The position numbers and the translations under genes were made by a program. From Hippopus hippopus (taxonomy: Eukaryota; Mollusca; Bivalvia; Cardiida; Cardiidae): a stretch of DNA of 64,000 nt. Shown piece after piece: positions 43,425 to 54,961 of this stretch; position 1 is the first letter of the stretch; each line of letters starts with the position of its first letter. The DNA lies in the NCBI GenBank assembly GCA_946811185.2, contig OX328111.1, positions 43,326,388 to 43,390,387 of the forward strand, read 5' to 3'. The notes under the pieces were generated by a model that was not told where the DNA came from, did no database searches, and saw only the letters and a program-made list of their open reading frames with translations.

Positions 43425-44419
43425 CGAGGTATGTCCGTAGAGTTTGTGGACAATCGCGATATATAAAAAAGTAACATACTTTCATGAATTTTATTGTCTC
43501 TATTACTTTTAGGTATACTTTTAGCATTCTATATGAAAAAATACAGAGATATTGCACCAACAATAAGTGGTATACAAATCATACTTTGAATGATGTGAGT
43601 GGGACCCAGAGCAACCCAAACAACGCAATGAAATGGATTTTTCAAAATGTCGTCTGCAGTCTATAACCTGACGAAAAATAAACTGATCCTTTTCAAATTT
43701 TATCCTGTGATTAAGGATGACGTAGAAATCATTTCCAGAAAATATAGATGCCAATGTCAGAGCCAATTAAATTTTGCACACACAAGTTCTGAAGCACTGG
43801 CGGAATTGAACGTCGCGCAAAAACAAAAGAGCGTAAAATTTGGTGCCAATCAAGGGAAATCACTGGTAAATGCCACAAAAACGCTGTCTGAAGCTACAAC
43901 AATGTCAGCTGTATATTGCTTACTGGTTTACAAGTGGCACAGGAGATTTTCAGATAGGTGAAATTCAATCGGTGACGATGAAAGATACAGGCGGCCAGGA
44001 ATCATTAGCGTACAATGGAGGATTCGGTGAATATGATGATTGAACAGGACTATAGGATCAGGGTTCGGGAACTGGCAGACCAAAAATACAATTTAGTGAA
44101 AGGTCGATATTTCTAGAAGTTCTGTATCGCATTTGATTATCTCACAAATACATGTTGATTCCACGGTAAGCAACTGACACTTTCTCAATACAATGTCTGA
44201 AAACGATGTTGCGACGCCATGACGACGTCAACACCTGCCCTGAGTTCTTATCAGTATATGCAGGCTAGGACCAATGAATGAAAAACAATTAATAGTAGCG
44301 AAATGTTTTTTTTTCCTGATGTCAGCTGAGTAAAGTTTGCTCTTTATGCTGATATAAGTTTCCTGCACCTAACTTGTAAATTTACTTTCTAGCAATGTCC
44401 ACTTTACAGACATACCTCG
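43425..44419 (+). mobile_element. internally deleted mariner with TA duplication
   Basis: TIRs CGAGGTATGTCCGTAGAGTT and the complementary end GACATACCTCG. TA flanks both sides. A plus-strand remnant of the N-terminal transposase is present: KSVKFGANQGKSLVNATKTL and WHRRFSDR, then past a stop GDDERYRRPG and past a frameshift EQDYRIRVRELAD. The catalytic region is deleted. The helix-turn-helix and GDDER-x-RP linker identify it as mariner-type. Confidence 0.8.
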
Positions 44420-44439
44420 TATGTATAACCAGTATTCAT

Positions 44440-44640
44440 ATCTGTATATCTACAAAAAGTCCTCCTCTTCTTCCTTCTTATTCCTTCCTCCTCATTCCCC
44501 TCCTTCCTATCCTTCCTCATCACTTCCCCCCTCTTCCAATTCCTCTTCCTCATTCTCGTCTTTTACCGACCACCATCTCCATCTCCTCTCCAAACCACTG
44601 CTGTCTTCCGCCCCTCTGACCATCATCTCTAACTCCTCTT
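44440..44640. repeat. pyrimidine-rich (CTTCCT)n tract, copy 1
   Basis: Low-complexity TCC/TTCC run; the partner in copy 2 is 45170-45260. Confidence 0.8.
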
Positions 44641-44815
44641 GATCTTTACTTTCTATCCTGGTTGCTATTGCAGCCAGCTCCACTGAACACTGTCTCTACC
44701 TCTTATACACCTTAACACGTACCTCCAATTAATTTTCACTTTCTCATTAAATTATGTATCTAATTTTCTCATACTTGAAAGGTTCTTGTTGCTATCCATA
44801 CAATTACTAAAAACC

Positions 44816-45018
44816 TTTTACCAGACAACAAAATTTCAGACAAATCCAAACTGAAAGAATTTGCAGATGACAAACTGAAGGTAGCCCAAATGATGTTTTT
44901 GTTAGGATAGAAATCATGGGAAAAGGAGAAAATACTGGATACCAGCATTTTCTCCTTTTTCAACAGTGTTTCTAGAAGCTTTCTTAGATTTGTTAAAAGT
45001 CAGCATTAATGTGGCAAA
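44816..45018 (+). mobile_element. MITE-A in copy 2
   Basis: Paralogue of 43101-43313; the left TTAA is lost (reads AACC). Confidence 0.75.
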
Positions 45019-45324
45019 GAGTACAAAAATACAGCCATGTTCTTAACTCTAAATTATAACTTATCCTATTCTAAGTACTAGTAAGCAATGACTCCCTCAA
45101 TCTCTCTCCTTTGTAAGCTAGCACGTTTATATGTATAACCAGTACGCATATCTGTACATTTACAAGAAGTCCTCCACCTCCTCATTCCCCTCCTCCTCCT
45201 CCTTTTCCTCTTCCTTTTCCTCCTTCTCATCTTTTGCTGACCAACATCTCCATCTCCTCTCCAGACCATCACTGCACTGGTTGCTACTGCAGCTGGTTCC
45301 ACTGACCACTGCCTCCTCCTCTAC

Positions 45325-45690
45325 ATTTCGGAGTCACTATCTCCACCCACTCTCTATATTTTGGAGTCACTATCTCCACCTACACTGTACAATTTGGAAT
45401 CACTATCTCCACCTACTCTCCACATTTTGGAGTCACTATCTCCACCTAATTTCCCCATTTCGGAGTCACTATCTCCACCTACACTGTACAATTTGGAGTT
45501 ACTATCTCCACCTACTCTCCAAATTTTGGAGTCCCTATCTCCACCTACACTGTATAATTTTGACTTACTATTTCAACCTATTCTCCACATTTTGGAGTCA
45601 CTATCTCCACCTAATCTCCCCATTTAGGAGTCACTGTCTCCACCTACACTGTACATTTTGGAGTCACTATCTTCACCTACTCTGTAGATC
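45325..45690. repeat. 33-bp minisatellite, 11 units
   Basis: Unit 'ttttggagtcactatctcca' plus 'cctactctccaca'; starts at 45331, 45364, 45397, 45430, 45463 and so on. The in-frame peptide is ESLSPPTLYNL. Present only in copy 2 of the duplication. Confidence 0.9.
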
Positions 45691-45952
45691 TCAGAGTCAG
45701 GTTCCTGGGTTTATAATAAACATCTGTGGCATAGTCTCTCGGCCTGAGACTGGGGTAGTCGTCAAGAATGGACTGTGAAGCCATCAGTATGTTCAGTGTG
45801 GCCGAGGTGTGTATCACAAGAAGATAAATGAGTGTTGTCAGTTGCATACATGAAGACCTAGGGTTCTTCGATCCAAAAAGTATATTGAAAGAAAAGTGAA
45901 GAACTCTTGAACCTAAAGCTAAACTCTTTCCTTTGTTCTTGTAGAGAAAGCT

Positions 45953-47690
45953 CAACCTAATGCCAAACAAAATTTAAAAAAAAAAGGAAAAAATGAAGGC
46001 ATTTCAAAAATTTGCAAGCAAGTCCTGGTTAGGAATGCAGAGAGATTCCATAAATACCTTTCCCTAATGCCTAACGAAATAGGAAAAATAAAAAACTGGA
46101 AGCATTTCAAAAACCTGCAAGTCCTGGTCAAAATGCAGATTCCATCATGCCTTATCCTAACACCTAACAGAAATGAAAAACTACAGAGACCTCTCTCTAC
46201 CTCCACTCAATAACCTTAACCTCTACCTCGTCTATTTACCACAATTTCCTTATCTCCTACTCCTCAAAGAATCAAAGTCATCTATCTCCAGAACACATTA
46301 GTGAAAACATTTATTTTTACCAAATAGAAAGCATTTGCTGACGACAAAGTAATTTTGACTCAAAAATTTAAATTTCTCTTGGAAAGTGTGAAAACATACA
46401 TGTTACAAGCATTTTCTCCTTTTTCTAGAATGTTTTCAGAAAGGTCCTGCCATCAATACCTTTCGCTAATGCCTAACAAAATAGGAAAAATAAAAAAAAA
46501 AAAAAAAAAAACTGGAGGCATTTCAAAAACCTGCAAGTCCTGGTCAAAATGCAGATTCCCTCATGCCTTATCCTAACACCTAACAAAATTGAAAAAACTA
46601 CAGAGACCTCTCTACCTCCACTCAACAACCTTAACCTCTACCTCGTCTATTTACCACAATTTCCTTATCTCCTTCTCTGCTTATCAAAGTCATCTATCTC
46701 CAGAACATAGTAGTGAAAACATTTATTTTTGCCAAATAGAAAGCATTTGCTGATGACAAAGTAATTTCGATTCAAAATTTAAATTTCTCTTGGAAGGTGT
46801 AGAAAACATACATGTTACAAGCATTTTCTCCTTTTCCTACAATGTTTTTAAAAAGGTCCTGCCATCAATACCTTTCGCTAATGCCTAACAAAATAGGAAA
46901 AATAAAAAAAAAAAAAAAAAAAACTGGAGGCATTTCAAAAACCTGCAAGTCCTGGTCAAAATGCAGATTCCCTCATGCCTTATCCTAACACCTAACAAAA
47001 TTGAAAAAACTACAGAGACCTCTCTACCTCCACTCAACAACCTTAACCTCTACCTCGTCTATTTACCACAATCTCCTTATCTCCTTCTCTACTTATCAAA
47101 GTCATCTATCTCCAGAACATATCAGTGAAAACATTTATTTTTGCCAAATAGAAAGCATTTGCTGATGACAAAATAATTTCGACTCAAAATTTAAATTTCT
47201 CTTGGAAAGTGTAGAAAACATACATATTACATGCATTTTCTCCTTTTCCCACAATATTTTCAAAAAGATCCTGCCATCAATACCTTTCCCTAATGCCTAA
47301 CAAAATAGAAAAAATAAAAAATTGGAGACATTTCAAAAACCTGCAAGTCCTGGTCAAAATGCAGATTCCATCATGCCTTATCCTAACACCTAATTATAAA
47401 AAAAAAATTACAGAGACCTCTCTACCTCCACTCAATAACCTTTACCTCTAGCTCGTCTATTTACCACAAGCTCCTTATCTCCTTCTCCTCAATGAATCAA
47501 AGTCATCTATCTCCAGAACATACACTGTATTAGTGAAAACATTTATTTTGCCAATTAGAAAGCATTTGCTGACGACAAAGTAATTTTGACTCAAAAATTT
47601 AAATTTCTCTTTGAAAGTGTAGAAAACATACATGCTACATGTATTTTCTCCTTTTCCAACAATGTTTTCAAAAAGGTCTTGCCATCTTTG
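45953..47690. repeat. 412-bp satellite built from MITE-A, about 4 units
   Basis: Landmark 'gccatcaatacctttc' recurs at 46449, 46861, 47273 (412 bp each) and in part at 47681. Each unit contains a MITE-A middle ('gcatttgctgacgacaaagt', 'cattttctccttttcc') fused to a non-MITE segment ('ctacctcgtctatttaccac') and an A-run of 15-19. Confidence 0.9.
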
Positions 47691-47744
47691 AACTGATAGA
47701 CTTCTTAAAATTCATGTCTGCAACTGACAAACTTTTGAAAACAT

Positions 47745-48636
47745 TTAGAAGTACACCCAGTCCCCATACCTATCAGGCCGACGGCTACGGCGACCACTGC
47801 GGGTGACTACTACTGGCTCCGACTCAACAGTAGGTGAACAAGAACTCTGTTCAATAGAATAGAGTTCTAGTTCACCTCCCTGACCAATGGAGAAAGAGTC
47901 TAAACACAGCTCAGCCTCTTCTCCATCAGCCAGGCCAACAAAATCCTCACCGGTCTGCAAAGCGTCCAAGTCCAATGTCAGGGAGGACAATGAGGTATAA
48001 CTTAGCTCGACAGAGCTAATTTCTACCTCACGGTCTTCCTCAACATCTACATCTCTAAAGAGCTCCTTCTCCATGTCATCCAACACCTCGGTCTCCCCAC
48101 ATGATGTAGAGCTGAAGGAATGGTCCATAGCGTCCCATTCCTCCATCTCCTCATCCTCTACCACTGACCAGAAGGAGGCAGAGCCAAACTCATCAGGGCT
48201 CAGTTCTTCCTCCTCCTCAACGAAGGCAATCCTGAGGGCTTCAGTCGGTAAGCCACTCCACATCTCAGTTGATGTGGATATGAGACTGAGATCCATACAG
48301 ATCTCATCCCCCATATCCACATCCTCCACCGTGGAGAACAGGGAGGAACAGCTTAGCTCAAAAGAGCTAACCTCTTCCTCCAAGTTCTCCTCAGCGTCAA
48401 AACAATCCCATGTCATGGAGTCCACAGAATTTCCTTCGTCCACCGATGTGCCTTCATCCATGGAGACGTCAACAGAGTCTTCCTCACGGTCACTGAAGTC
48501 AGATGGGGTGGCTGTGTCAGCCTCCACCAACTTCTTCTGTGCCCATGACAGAAGATCAGCAGTATAACCAATCGCAGATACTATAAGTGCAACCATTGTA
48601 AATAATACTTAGCTTAAATCTGGAATCCTCCTGGAC
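47745..48636 (-). CDS. acidic 283-aa protein with TRSGRRSRRPDRY C-terminus (CDS 48596-47745)
   Basis: The ORF starts at ATG 48596 and stops at TAA 47745. A strong acceptor 'ctttctctcttcag' at 48637 gives a 40-base leader with an in-frame stop, so this ATG is the likely start and the exon is 3'-terminal. The N-terminus (MVALIVSAIGYTADLLSWAQ) is hydrophobic. Residues 30-260 are rich in Asp, Glu and Ser, with loosely repeated blocks such as EVSSFELSCSSLFSTVED and EISSVELSYTSLSSLTLD. The C-terminus turns basic, VVTRSGRRSRRPDRYGDWVY, which resembles the tail of Ty3/gypsy-type polyproteins. No enzyme motif is seen. A donor TAATGAG|GTAAAC at 49784 could supply a 5' exon. It could be a captured retroelement tail or a lineage-specific gene; function unknown. 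Confidence 0.6.
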
Positions 48637-48675
48637 CTGAAGAGAGAAAGAAGAAAAAGAAAATAAGAATTGTCA

Positions 48676-48790
48676 TTAACCCTAGTCACACTGAAGTCAG
48701 ATTTACTTGCTTATGCTAAGAGTATAGATCAAACCTGGGCTAAACAGACTGTGCAGTCTGATCTTGAATCTACAATTGTTTTATGCCAGA
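48676..48790. mobile_element. MITE-B copy
   Basis: TTAACCCTAGTCACACT start and 'aaacagactgtgcagtctga' centre; the right end is lost. Confidence 0.55.
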
Positions 48791-48904
48791 TGTTCTGACA
48801 AAAGCAGCTTTGAAATTCATCATCTGCAGTTATAGGACCGAGGTTGTCCATTACATCAAAAACCCATTTACACATTTTGAGCAGTCTGATCTTGATCTGC
48901 CCAA

Positions 48905-49212
48905 TCAGATTGATTGATTGTATGGTGTTTAACACAATTTCAATGATGTTTCAGTTATATCGCAGTGGCCAGTGCACCTATCCATGCTTTTCTGGAATTT
49001 CACTGACCAATACTCTGCACAATATTCTTTTCAAGCCACTGGCTGCTTTCCCACATAACCATCACCAAAGCAATGGCCAACAGTGAGAGAGGAATGAATC
49101 CTGTTGCAATGACTTTTATCAATCCTCGGAAAGAAATGGCTGAGCTAGGGAGCAAACCAGCAACCCCGTTCTCAAGACCTGTATGCTACCGACTGTGCTA
49201 CCAGGGCTTGTA
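48905..49212 (-). repeat. SINE-A, full-length
   Basis: Antisense head 'gctaccgactgtgctaccag' at the right, GATTGATTG tail at the left. Confidence 0.75.
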
Positions 49213-49439
49213 TCTGCCCCATTAGAAAAGGTGTCAAAGATGTTCATATACAGCAATTCACAACTGAACAGATGACAGCCTCTAAAAGTGTTATGGGTGG
49301 GGGGGGGGGGAGAGAAGAAAATTATTCACACCCATTCATTTTGTCCTATGAATTTACGAAAAATGAACCTCTACTTCTCAGACAAAGGGTCACAAGGACC
49401 CTAAATAATGTTTTAGAAGAAAATCCTGGGTAAGATTTA

Positions 49440-50035
49440 AATGGTATTAAAGATGCCCGTCTACAGCTGGTGAGCAAAAACGCTGTTAAATTTCAAACAA
49501 TTTAGAATGGTACAGAAATCAGTCCTTTGTGTAAACATAGATAAATTACTGACATATATGGTGTACTTGAAAAAAAGAAACACAGAGATTTGTATTAGAA
49601 ACCAAACATTGGTCAGAAGAAAAGTGGCTGACGATCGGAGCTGTAAACAATGGCGGTGTGTCACAGAAATTTATCGTTGGTTTCCGCCTAGAGTCGGATA
49701 CGGTGTAATTTGCATATATAGGCCGTGAACTCCGTCTGAAAATCGAGGCTGCAACAGAGAAGCCTCCATTTTCCTTCGTTTACCTCATTAGACACAGGGC
49801 GAAGGTCAAATATAGTCACGTGACAGAATGCATGATCATCATATGAATCTACCCGAGTGTATAACGGACATATCGAAATCTTCGATTCAAACACCGGAAA
49901 CAACGAGTCTGTTTACATGGAAGGCCGCAACTCAGCCAAATGCATTTTCTATCGACAGTAATCTAAGCAACCTTGCAATCGTGAGGCGCAATATTTGGCA
50001 TGAAGATATGAGAATGACTATAGTTTGATAAAATA
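49440..50035. promoter_or_regulatory. repeat-free, CpG-richer interval, possible promoter or first exon
   Basis: Unlike its surroundings it has no repeat. It contains 'aaacaatggcgg', several CpGs and a TCACGTGA E-box palindrome at 49816-49823. The donor at 49784 would place a first exon for the acidic minus-strand gene here. A G-run lies at 49300-49310. Confidence 0.35.
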
Positions 50036-50092
50036 AAGACAAAATGAATTAAAACTGTCTGAAAATGAGTATCAGGGCCTCTTTAACCCTTA

Positions 50093-50390
50093 GGCTGCTA
50101 AACACGACTCACTGACCTATTGCAGGCAGTGTAGATCAAAATCAGACTGCACAGAACATGCAGTCTGATCTTGGATCTACACTGCCTGATACAGAGAATT
50201 TTTTTCCCAAAAAATGAATTTGAAAAAAGCATCAATCAGGTGTTTGATATCAGCTTGAAAGTTTTAATAAATCAATTATGGGACTAGGAGGAAATACTGA
50301 TTAAAAAAGTGAGTATTTTCTCCTTTTTCCATGACATTTTTTAAGTCTTCTCCATCATGGTTACAAAATTTTCTTATTAGTTTTCCAATT
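50093..50390 (+). mobile_element. MITE-B then MITE-A right half
   Basis: MITE-B starts TTAACCCTTAGGCTGCTAAA with a complete palindrome to about 50265. 50280-50390 is a MITE-A right half ('gagtattttctcctttttcc'). Confidence 0.65.
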
Positions 50391-50564
50391 AGAGTGCCAT
50401 GCACAGTTTTAGTTGCTGTTTAAAACTTTGTAGTGCGGATAAAGATCAGACTGCATGATATAGAGTTTCTGTCACAGATCATTGCTTTTAGTTATTTCAT
50501 GTAAAATTTTGGATGGAACAGTTAAGCTGTCATTCTAGTCATTTGGCACTTGAGGGTATATACC

Positions 50565-50987
50565 TTAACTCTATATCAAACAGGTCTGAACTGGTCCATT
50601 TTCAAAGCATTTACAGACAAAAAACCGATGTGGCTCAAATGAACGAATTTGTCTGTGAAACGTTAGAGAACATTGTAGGAAAACAAGGTTACCAGCATAT
50701 TCTCCTTTTCTCACAATGTCTTCTAAGGCTTTATTTTCCAGGGTCGTGAAAACTCGAGATTTTGTGGTTAAGCGTTAACTCTATACCAAACAACAAAATT
50801 TTTGACTGATCCATTTTTTAAAGCATTTACAGACAAAATATTAAATGTGGCTAAAATGATGGAAGTTGTGAGTGAAAGGACAAAAAAATATTGGAAAAAG
50901 CAGAAAATGCAGGAAGCTTTCAACAATGTTTTCTAAAGCCTTCTCTACCAGGGTTGTTAAAACTCAGGATTGTGTAGTACAGGGTTA
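50565..50987 (+). mobile_element. two MITE-A copies in tandem, shared TTAA
   Basis: 50565-50778 and 50775-50987 share TTAA 50775-50778; both have shortened palindromes. Confidence 0.7.
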
Positions 50988-51311
50988 CAGATAGCTATCT
51001 AGTTTTTATGCTGTAAGTCAGAACTTCTTTTAAGATCTAATTTTCCTTTATATTCATACAAACTTGATCTCAGTATTCAATACAAAAGGTGAAATTTTTG
51101 AGCTCTTAAATAACAGGAAAGTTGTTTCTCAATTATTGGTAACTCTAATTTTCATAACATCAGATATGACATCATCATATATATTAATTTGAATACACAT
51201 CCTCCTAATTAATGTGTGTCACTGATCATGTGACACTCTCACAGGTCTTCATGAAACTAGAGCACAAATGCAATATAGTGAAATAAACTAGTGCTATCAC
51301 TAAACATGATC

Positions 51312-51622
51312 ATACCCCCCACCAGCTCCTTGTCACAAACAGATCTTTCTCACAGCATGCATCATGGTTTAGTACAAAAGTAAGAGTTGAAAAAAGTTCA
51401 AGGGGAGATAATTCCACATAAAATTGCAACAGGGTCATGGAAATTGCACCTGTGCAATTTCGTACATATAGGAACACTGTGTGTAAATTTGAGTTAAGTA
51501 CCTGAAAAACTGTCGGAGTATTTCGCCGGACAAATTTGTGTCTACCGACAGACGGACAGACAGACAGACAGCCACGGCGATTCCAGTATACTCCCCCTCC
51601 ACTTCGTTGTGGGGGTTATAAC
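51312..51622 (+). mobile_element. HLE-6, short hairpin-ended element
   Basis: From 'cataccccccaccagctcct' to a 3' hairpin CCCCCTCCACTTCGTTGTGG followed by GGGTTATAAC, with a (GACA)n run just before. 50990-51310 holds nothing recognised. Confidence 0.5.
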
Positions 51623-51654
51623 AAAATTAGAAGACCAAAAGCCTAATTCCCCTG

Positions 51655-52150
51655 TTGCAAACCAATCATCCTTGCCTCATGGGCAACTAGGCATTTTTCT
51701 GATGTATTTAATCCATAGTGCTTTTGTAGACCAACCATCCTTGCCTCAAGGGCAGCTAGCCATTTTCCTGAGGTATTTCATCCTTATAGTACTGTTGCAA
51801 ATTGAGCATCATTGCCTCATGGGTAGCAAGGCATTCTCCTGATGTATTTTTATCCTTAACTCTTTACCAAACAACAAAATTTTAGACTTGCCCAAATTGA
51901 AAGCATTTGTAGACTACAAAATAAACGAGAATCAAAAATTGAAACTTGACTTTAGAAGGGTAAAAAACATTGTGAGAAAAGGAGAAAATGCTTGTTACCA
52001 GTATTTTCTCCTTTTCCCACAATGTTTTCAGAAGGCTTCTTGGTCTGGGTTGTAAAAACCAGGGATTGTTTGGTAAAGGGTTAAAATGCTACTGCAAAGT
52101 GAGCAAGCATCCTTGCCTAATGGGCAGCAAGTCGCTCTCCTGACATAATT
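51655..52150. repeat. 70-bp tandem array interrupted by MITE-A
   Basis: Units marked 'catccttgcctcatgggca' at 51667, 51736, 51807 and 52105. A MITE-A at 51856-52084 sits between the third and fourth. Confidence 0.8.
51856..52084 (+). mobile_element. MITE-A, near-perfect
   Basis: TTAA at both ends, full palindrome, 229 bp. The host array reads 'tatccttatagtact' in the other units. Confidence 0.9.
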
Positions 52151-52249
52151 TTATCCTTATAGTGGTAAATAAATGAGATCGTTAAATAAATGAGATGGAT
52201 GTTCTCAGTACTAAAGATGTTCCGTTTCAAAGCTTTTTTTGTGGTCAGA

Positions 52250-52355
52250 ATACTGGCAAAGAAGCAAACAGTGTGAAATGAGCAACAGACGTGTTCTGAG
52301 TGGTCTGATCCTGGTCTACATAGTCTGCATAAGTAATTAAATTCTGGTTCAGCAC
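52250..52355. mobile_element. MITE-B-like core
   Basis: 'gtctgatcctggtctacat' with 'attaaattctggttcagcac', a subfamily also at 55478-55615. Confidence 0.4.
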
Positions 52356-52606
52356 CAGTGCACATGCATTCCTATGCATGCCAATAAAATTTCGATCCTA
52401 ACATTATAAAGTATGGAACATAATGTGTGTATGTTATTGTATGATCTGTCCAAGTGTTAAGTCACTTACAGAAAAATGAATTTTGAACCTAGGTCAAAAG
52501 TTGCCAGGTTAAAGCATATACAATGTACAATCTTTCACCATCTTTCAAGAACTGTGAAAAGCCTTATGGATCAAAATATATGATATAAAATGTGATATAT
52601 GACAGT

Positions 52607-52872
52607 TGTGAAAACACAGGATTGTTTGGGAAAAAGTTAACTCTTTACCAAAAGACAAAACTTTATACCAGTCTAAATTAAAAGACATTTGCAGACAACA
52701 AAATAAACGACACTCGAAACTTTAAATTTCTTTAGGGAAGAATAGAAAACATTGCCGGTAAAAGAGAAAATGCTGGTTACCTGCATTTTTTCCTTTTCCG
52801 ACAATGTTTTCAAACGCTTTCATCTTTTTTTTTAGGATCATCGAAGGTAGGTAGTGTATGTTAAAGAGTTAA
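52607..52872 (+). mobile_element. MITE-A right-end scrap plus MITE-A copy
   Basis: A lone 'aggattgtttgggaaaaag' end abuts TTAA 52637, where a complete copy begins and runs to TTAA 52869-52872. Confidence 0.7.
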
Positions 52873-53052
52873 AAGATGCTGTAATATGCTATTAAAGCAT
52901 ACAATGTACATCTAATATGCTATGATATGCTATATAATTTACTATAAAATGAAAGGTGAAGTTTCATCTCTTCTTTAATAAAATATTAATACATTTCATG
53001 TAATGTCTAGGGGCAGGACAAGGGAACATCACAGTCCATATTTATCAACCAT

Positions 53053-53200
53053 TCTTGATAACATTCTTAGTCTAATTCTCAAGAATTTTCAACATTTGAA
53101 AGTAACTCAAGTTCTGATTGGCCTTCCCACATAGTTTTGCCAATCAGAACTGGTGTTACTTTCTAAATCAAGAATTAGACTAAGAAGAATGCTTAGCTTT
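53053..53200. mobile_element. foldback element, about 60-bp arms
   Basis: 'cattcttagtctaattctca' and 'aagttctgattggc' face 'gccaatcagaact' and 'agaattagactaagaagaat' around a 15-bp loop. Confidence 0.7.
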
Positions 53201-53237
53201 GGAAGATTTTCCAGTGAGGGTCCTGCATGGATCAAAG

Positions 53238-53405
53238 GTACAGTGTAGGACTTACTGTCTCACCAGTAGCATTTGACTTTTATGCGAGTGTCTTTGGGCA
53301 AGACATTTCAGAGCCCTTGTGACACCCAGGCCATATACATGAATATGCAAACTGTTGCTGTAACATGACTGAAACAATGTTTGCAGTGGTGTAACAACAC
53401 AATTC
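53238..53405 (+). repeat. SINE-C copy
   Basis: 'gcgagtgtctttgggcaaga', 'catttcagagccc' and 'gcagtggtgtaacaacac' match SINE-C at 6625. Confidence 0.55.
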
Positions 53406-53455
53406 AATCTACATGCTTTTCCGGTGAAAACTTTTAGTTGAATGTGGAGAAAAAG

Positions 53456-53748
53456 GATTGATTGTTTTAATGTAATACTATGGTGTTTAATGCTATTTTC
53501 AGCATAATTCCAGTTATATCACAGCCGCAAGTGCACCTAAGAATGCTTTCCTTGAGTTTCTGTTACAAGTACTCCCCAGCCACTGGCTGCTTTCCCACAT
53601 AAGATGATGACCAGTGGTGAGAGAGGAATGAATCCTGTTGCAATGGCTATCATCACTCCTAGTAAATAAGTTGACTGAACTGAAGGTTGTGCAGCAATCC
53701 CCTGTCCTCAAGTCCTGTACGCTACCCACTCCGCTACTGGGGCTTGGC
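53456..53748 (-). repeat. SINE-A, full-length
   Basis: Antisense head 'ccgctactggggcttg' at 53748, body and tail to 53456. Confidence 0.7.
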
Positions 53749-53763
53749 AAAGGAAAATGAGAC

Positions 53764-54961
53764 AAGAGGGCCATGATGGCCCTGAAGTCGCTCACCTGAG
53801 CCTTTTGACCAAACATGATCCATTTTAAATCTCTTTCAAAAGTGTACACAAGGTTTTTCTAAGATTTGACCTTGTGACCTAGTTTTTGACCCAACATGAC
53901 CAATTTTCAAACTCATCCAAGATATCACCAAGCCAGACATTCTGACCAATTTTCAAGAGTATTGGACTAAAAATGTGGCCTCTAAAGCAAACACAAGGTT
54001 TTTCGAAGATTTGGCCTAGTGACCTAGTTTTTGACCCAACATGATCCTTTTTTGAACTTGTCTGAGATATCATCAAGCCAAACATTCTGACCAATTTTCA
54101 GGAATATTGCACTAAAAATGTGAGCTCTAGAGCGTACACAAGGTTTTTCTAAGATTTGACCTTGTGACCTAGTTTTTGATCCGATATAACCCATTTTCAA
54201 ACTCATCTGAGATATCATCAAGCCAAACATTCTGACCAACTTTCAAGAGTTTTGGGCTGAACATATGGCCTCTAGAGCGTACACAAGGTTTTTCTAAGAT
54301 TTGCCCTAGTGACCTAGTTTTTGACCCAACATGACACATTTTTGAATTCGTCGAAGATGTCATCAAGACAAACATATTGACCAATTTTCAAGAGTTTCGG
54401 AATGAAAATATGGCCTGTAGAGCATACACAAGGTTTTTCTAAGATTTGCTCTAGTGACCTAGTTTTTGACCCGACATAACTCATTTTCAAACTCATCTGA
54501 GATATCATCAAGACAAACATTCTGAAAAACTTTCAAGAGCACTGGACTGAAAATATGGCCTCTAGAGTGTATACAAGGTTTTTCTAAGATTTGCCCTAGT
54601 GACCTAGTTTTTGACCCGACATGACCCATTTTCAAATTTGTCTGCGATATCATCAAGACAAACATTCTGACCAACTTTCAAGAGTTTTTGACTGAAAATG
54701 TGGCCTCTAGATTGTACACAAGGTTTTTCTAAGATTTGACCTAGTGACCTAGTTTTTGACTCGACATGACTCATTTTCAGATTCGTCCAAGATGTCATCA
54801 AGACAAACATTCTGACTAAGTTTCATGAGTATCAGACTGAAAATGTGGCCTCTAGAGCGTACACAAGGTAAAAGTTGACAACGGACAACGCACGCCGCAC
54901 GCCGGACACAGCACGATCACAAAAGCTCACCATGAGCACTTTGTGCTCAGGTGAGCTAAAA
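53764..54961 (+). mobile_element. HLE-1, Helitron-like element with seven 145-bp units
   Basis: Begins ACAAGAGGGCCATGATGGCC then GCTCACCTGAG. Seven 145-bp units follow ('gtgacctagtttttgacc' at 53874 and then every 145 bp). It ends with hairpin GAGCAC-TTT-GTGCTC, then AGGTGAGCTAAAA. The 5' CTCACCTGAG and 3' CTCAGGTGAG are complementary. The hairpin with CTAA nine bases later matches a Helitron 3' end. Minus-strand ORFs of 68-71 codons are by-products of the array. Confidence 0.7.

Larger units (their letters stand above)
43029..45330. repeat. two-copy segmental duplication (43029-44735 and 44736-45330)
   Basis: Both copies begin 'ctcattaaattatgtatcta', contain a plus-strand MITE-A, 'ctaaattataacttatccta', 'atgactccctcaatctctct', 'tgtataaccagta' and a pyrimidine-rich tract. 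Copy 1 additionally carries a mariner. Confidence 0.85.

Noticed and set aside
45131..45778. 215-aa Ser/Leu/His-rich open frame
   Set aside because: Made of the pyrimidine tract and the 33-bp minisatellite; shifted frames are equally open.
48729..48935. Minus-strand stretch reading WVFDVMDNLGPITADDEF
   Set aside because: Looks protein-like, but lies between two MITE-B pieces and lacks usable splice sites; may be MITE-B interior.
49300..49311. G-run as a G-quadruplex control element
   Set aside because: Single homopolymer run; no spacing or context points to function.
53879..54810. Series of 68-71-aa minus-strand ORFs of near-identical sequence
   Set aside because: They are by-products of the 145-bp HLE-1 array; 145 is not divisible by three and each frame stops at the next unit.
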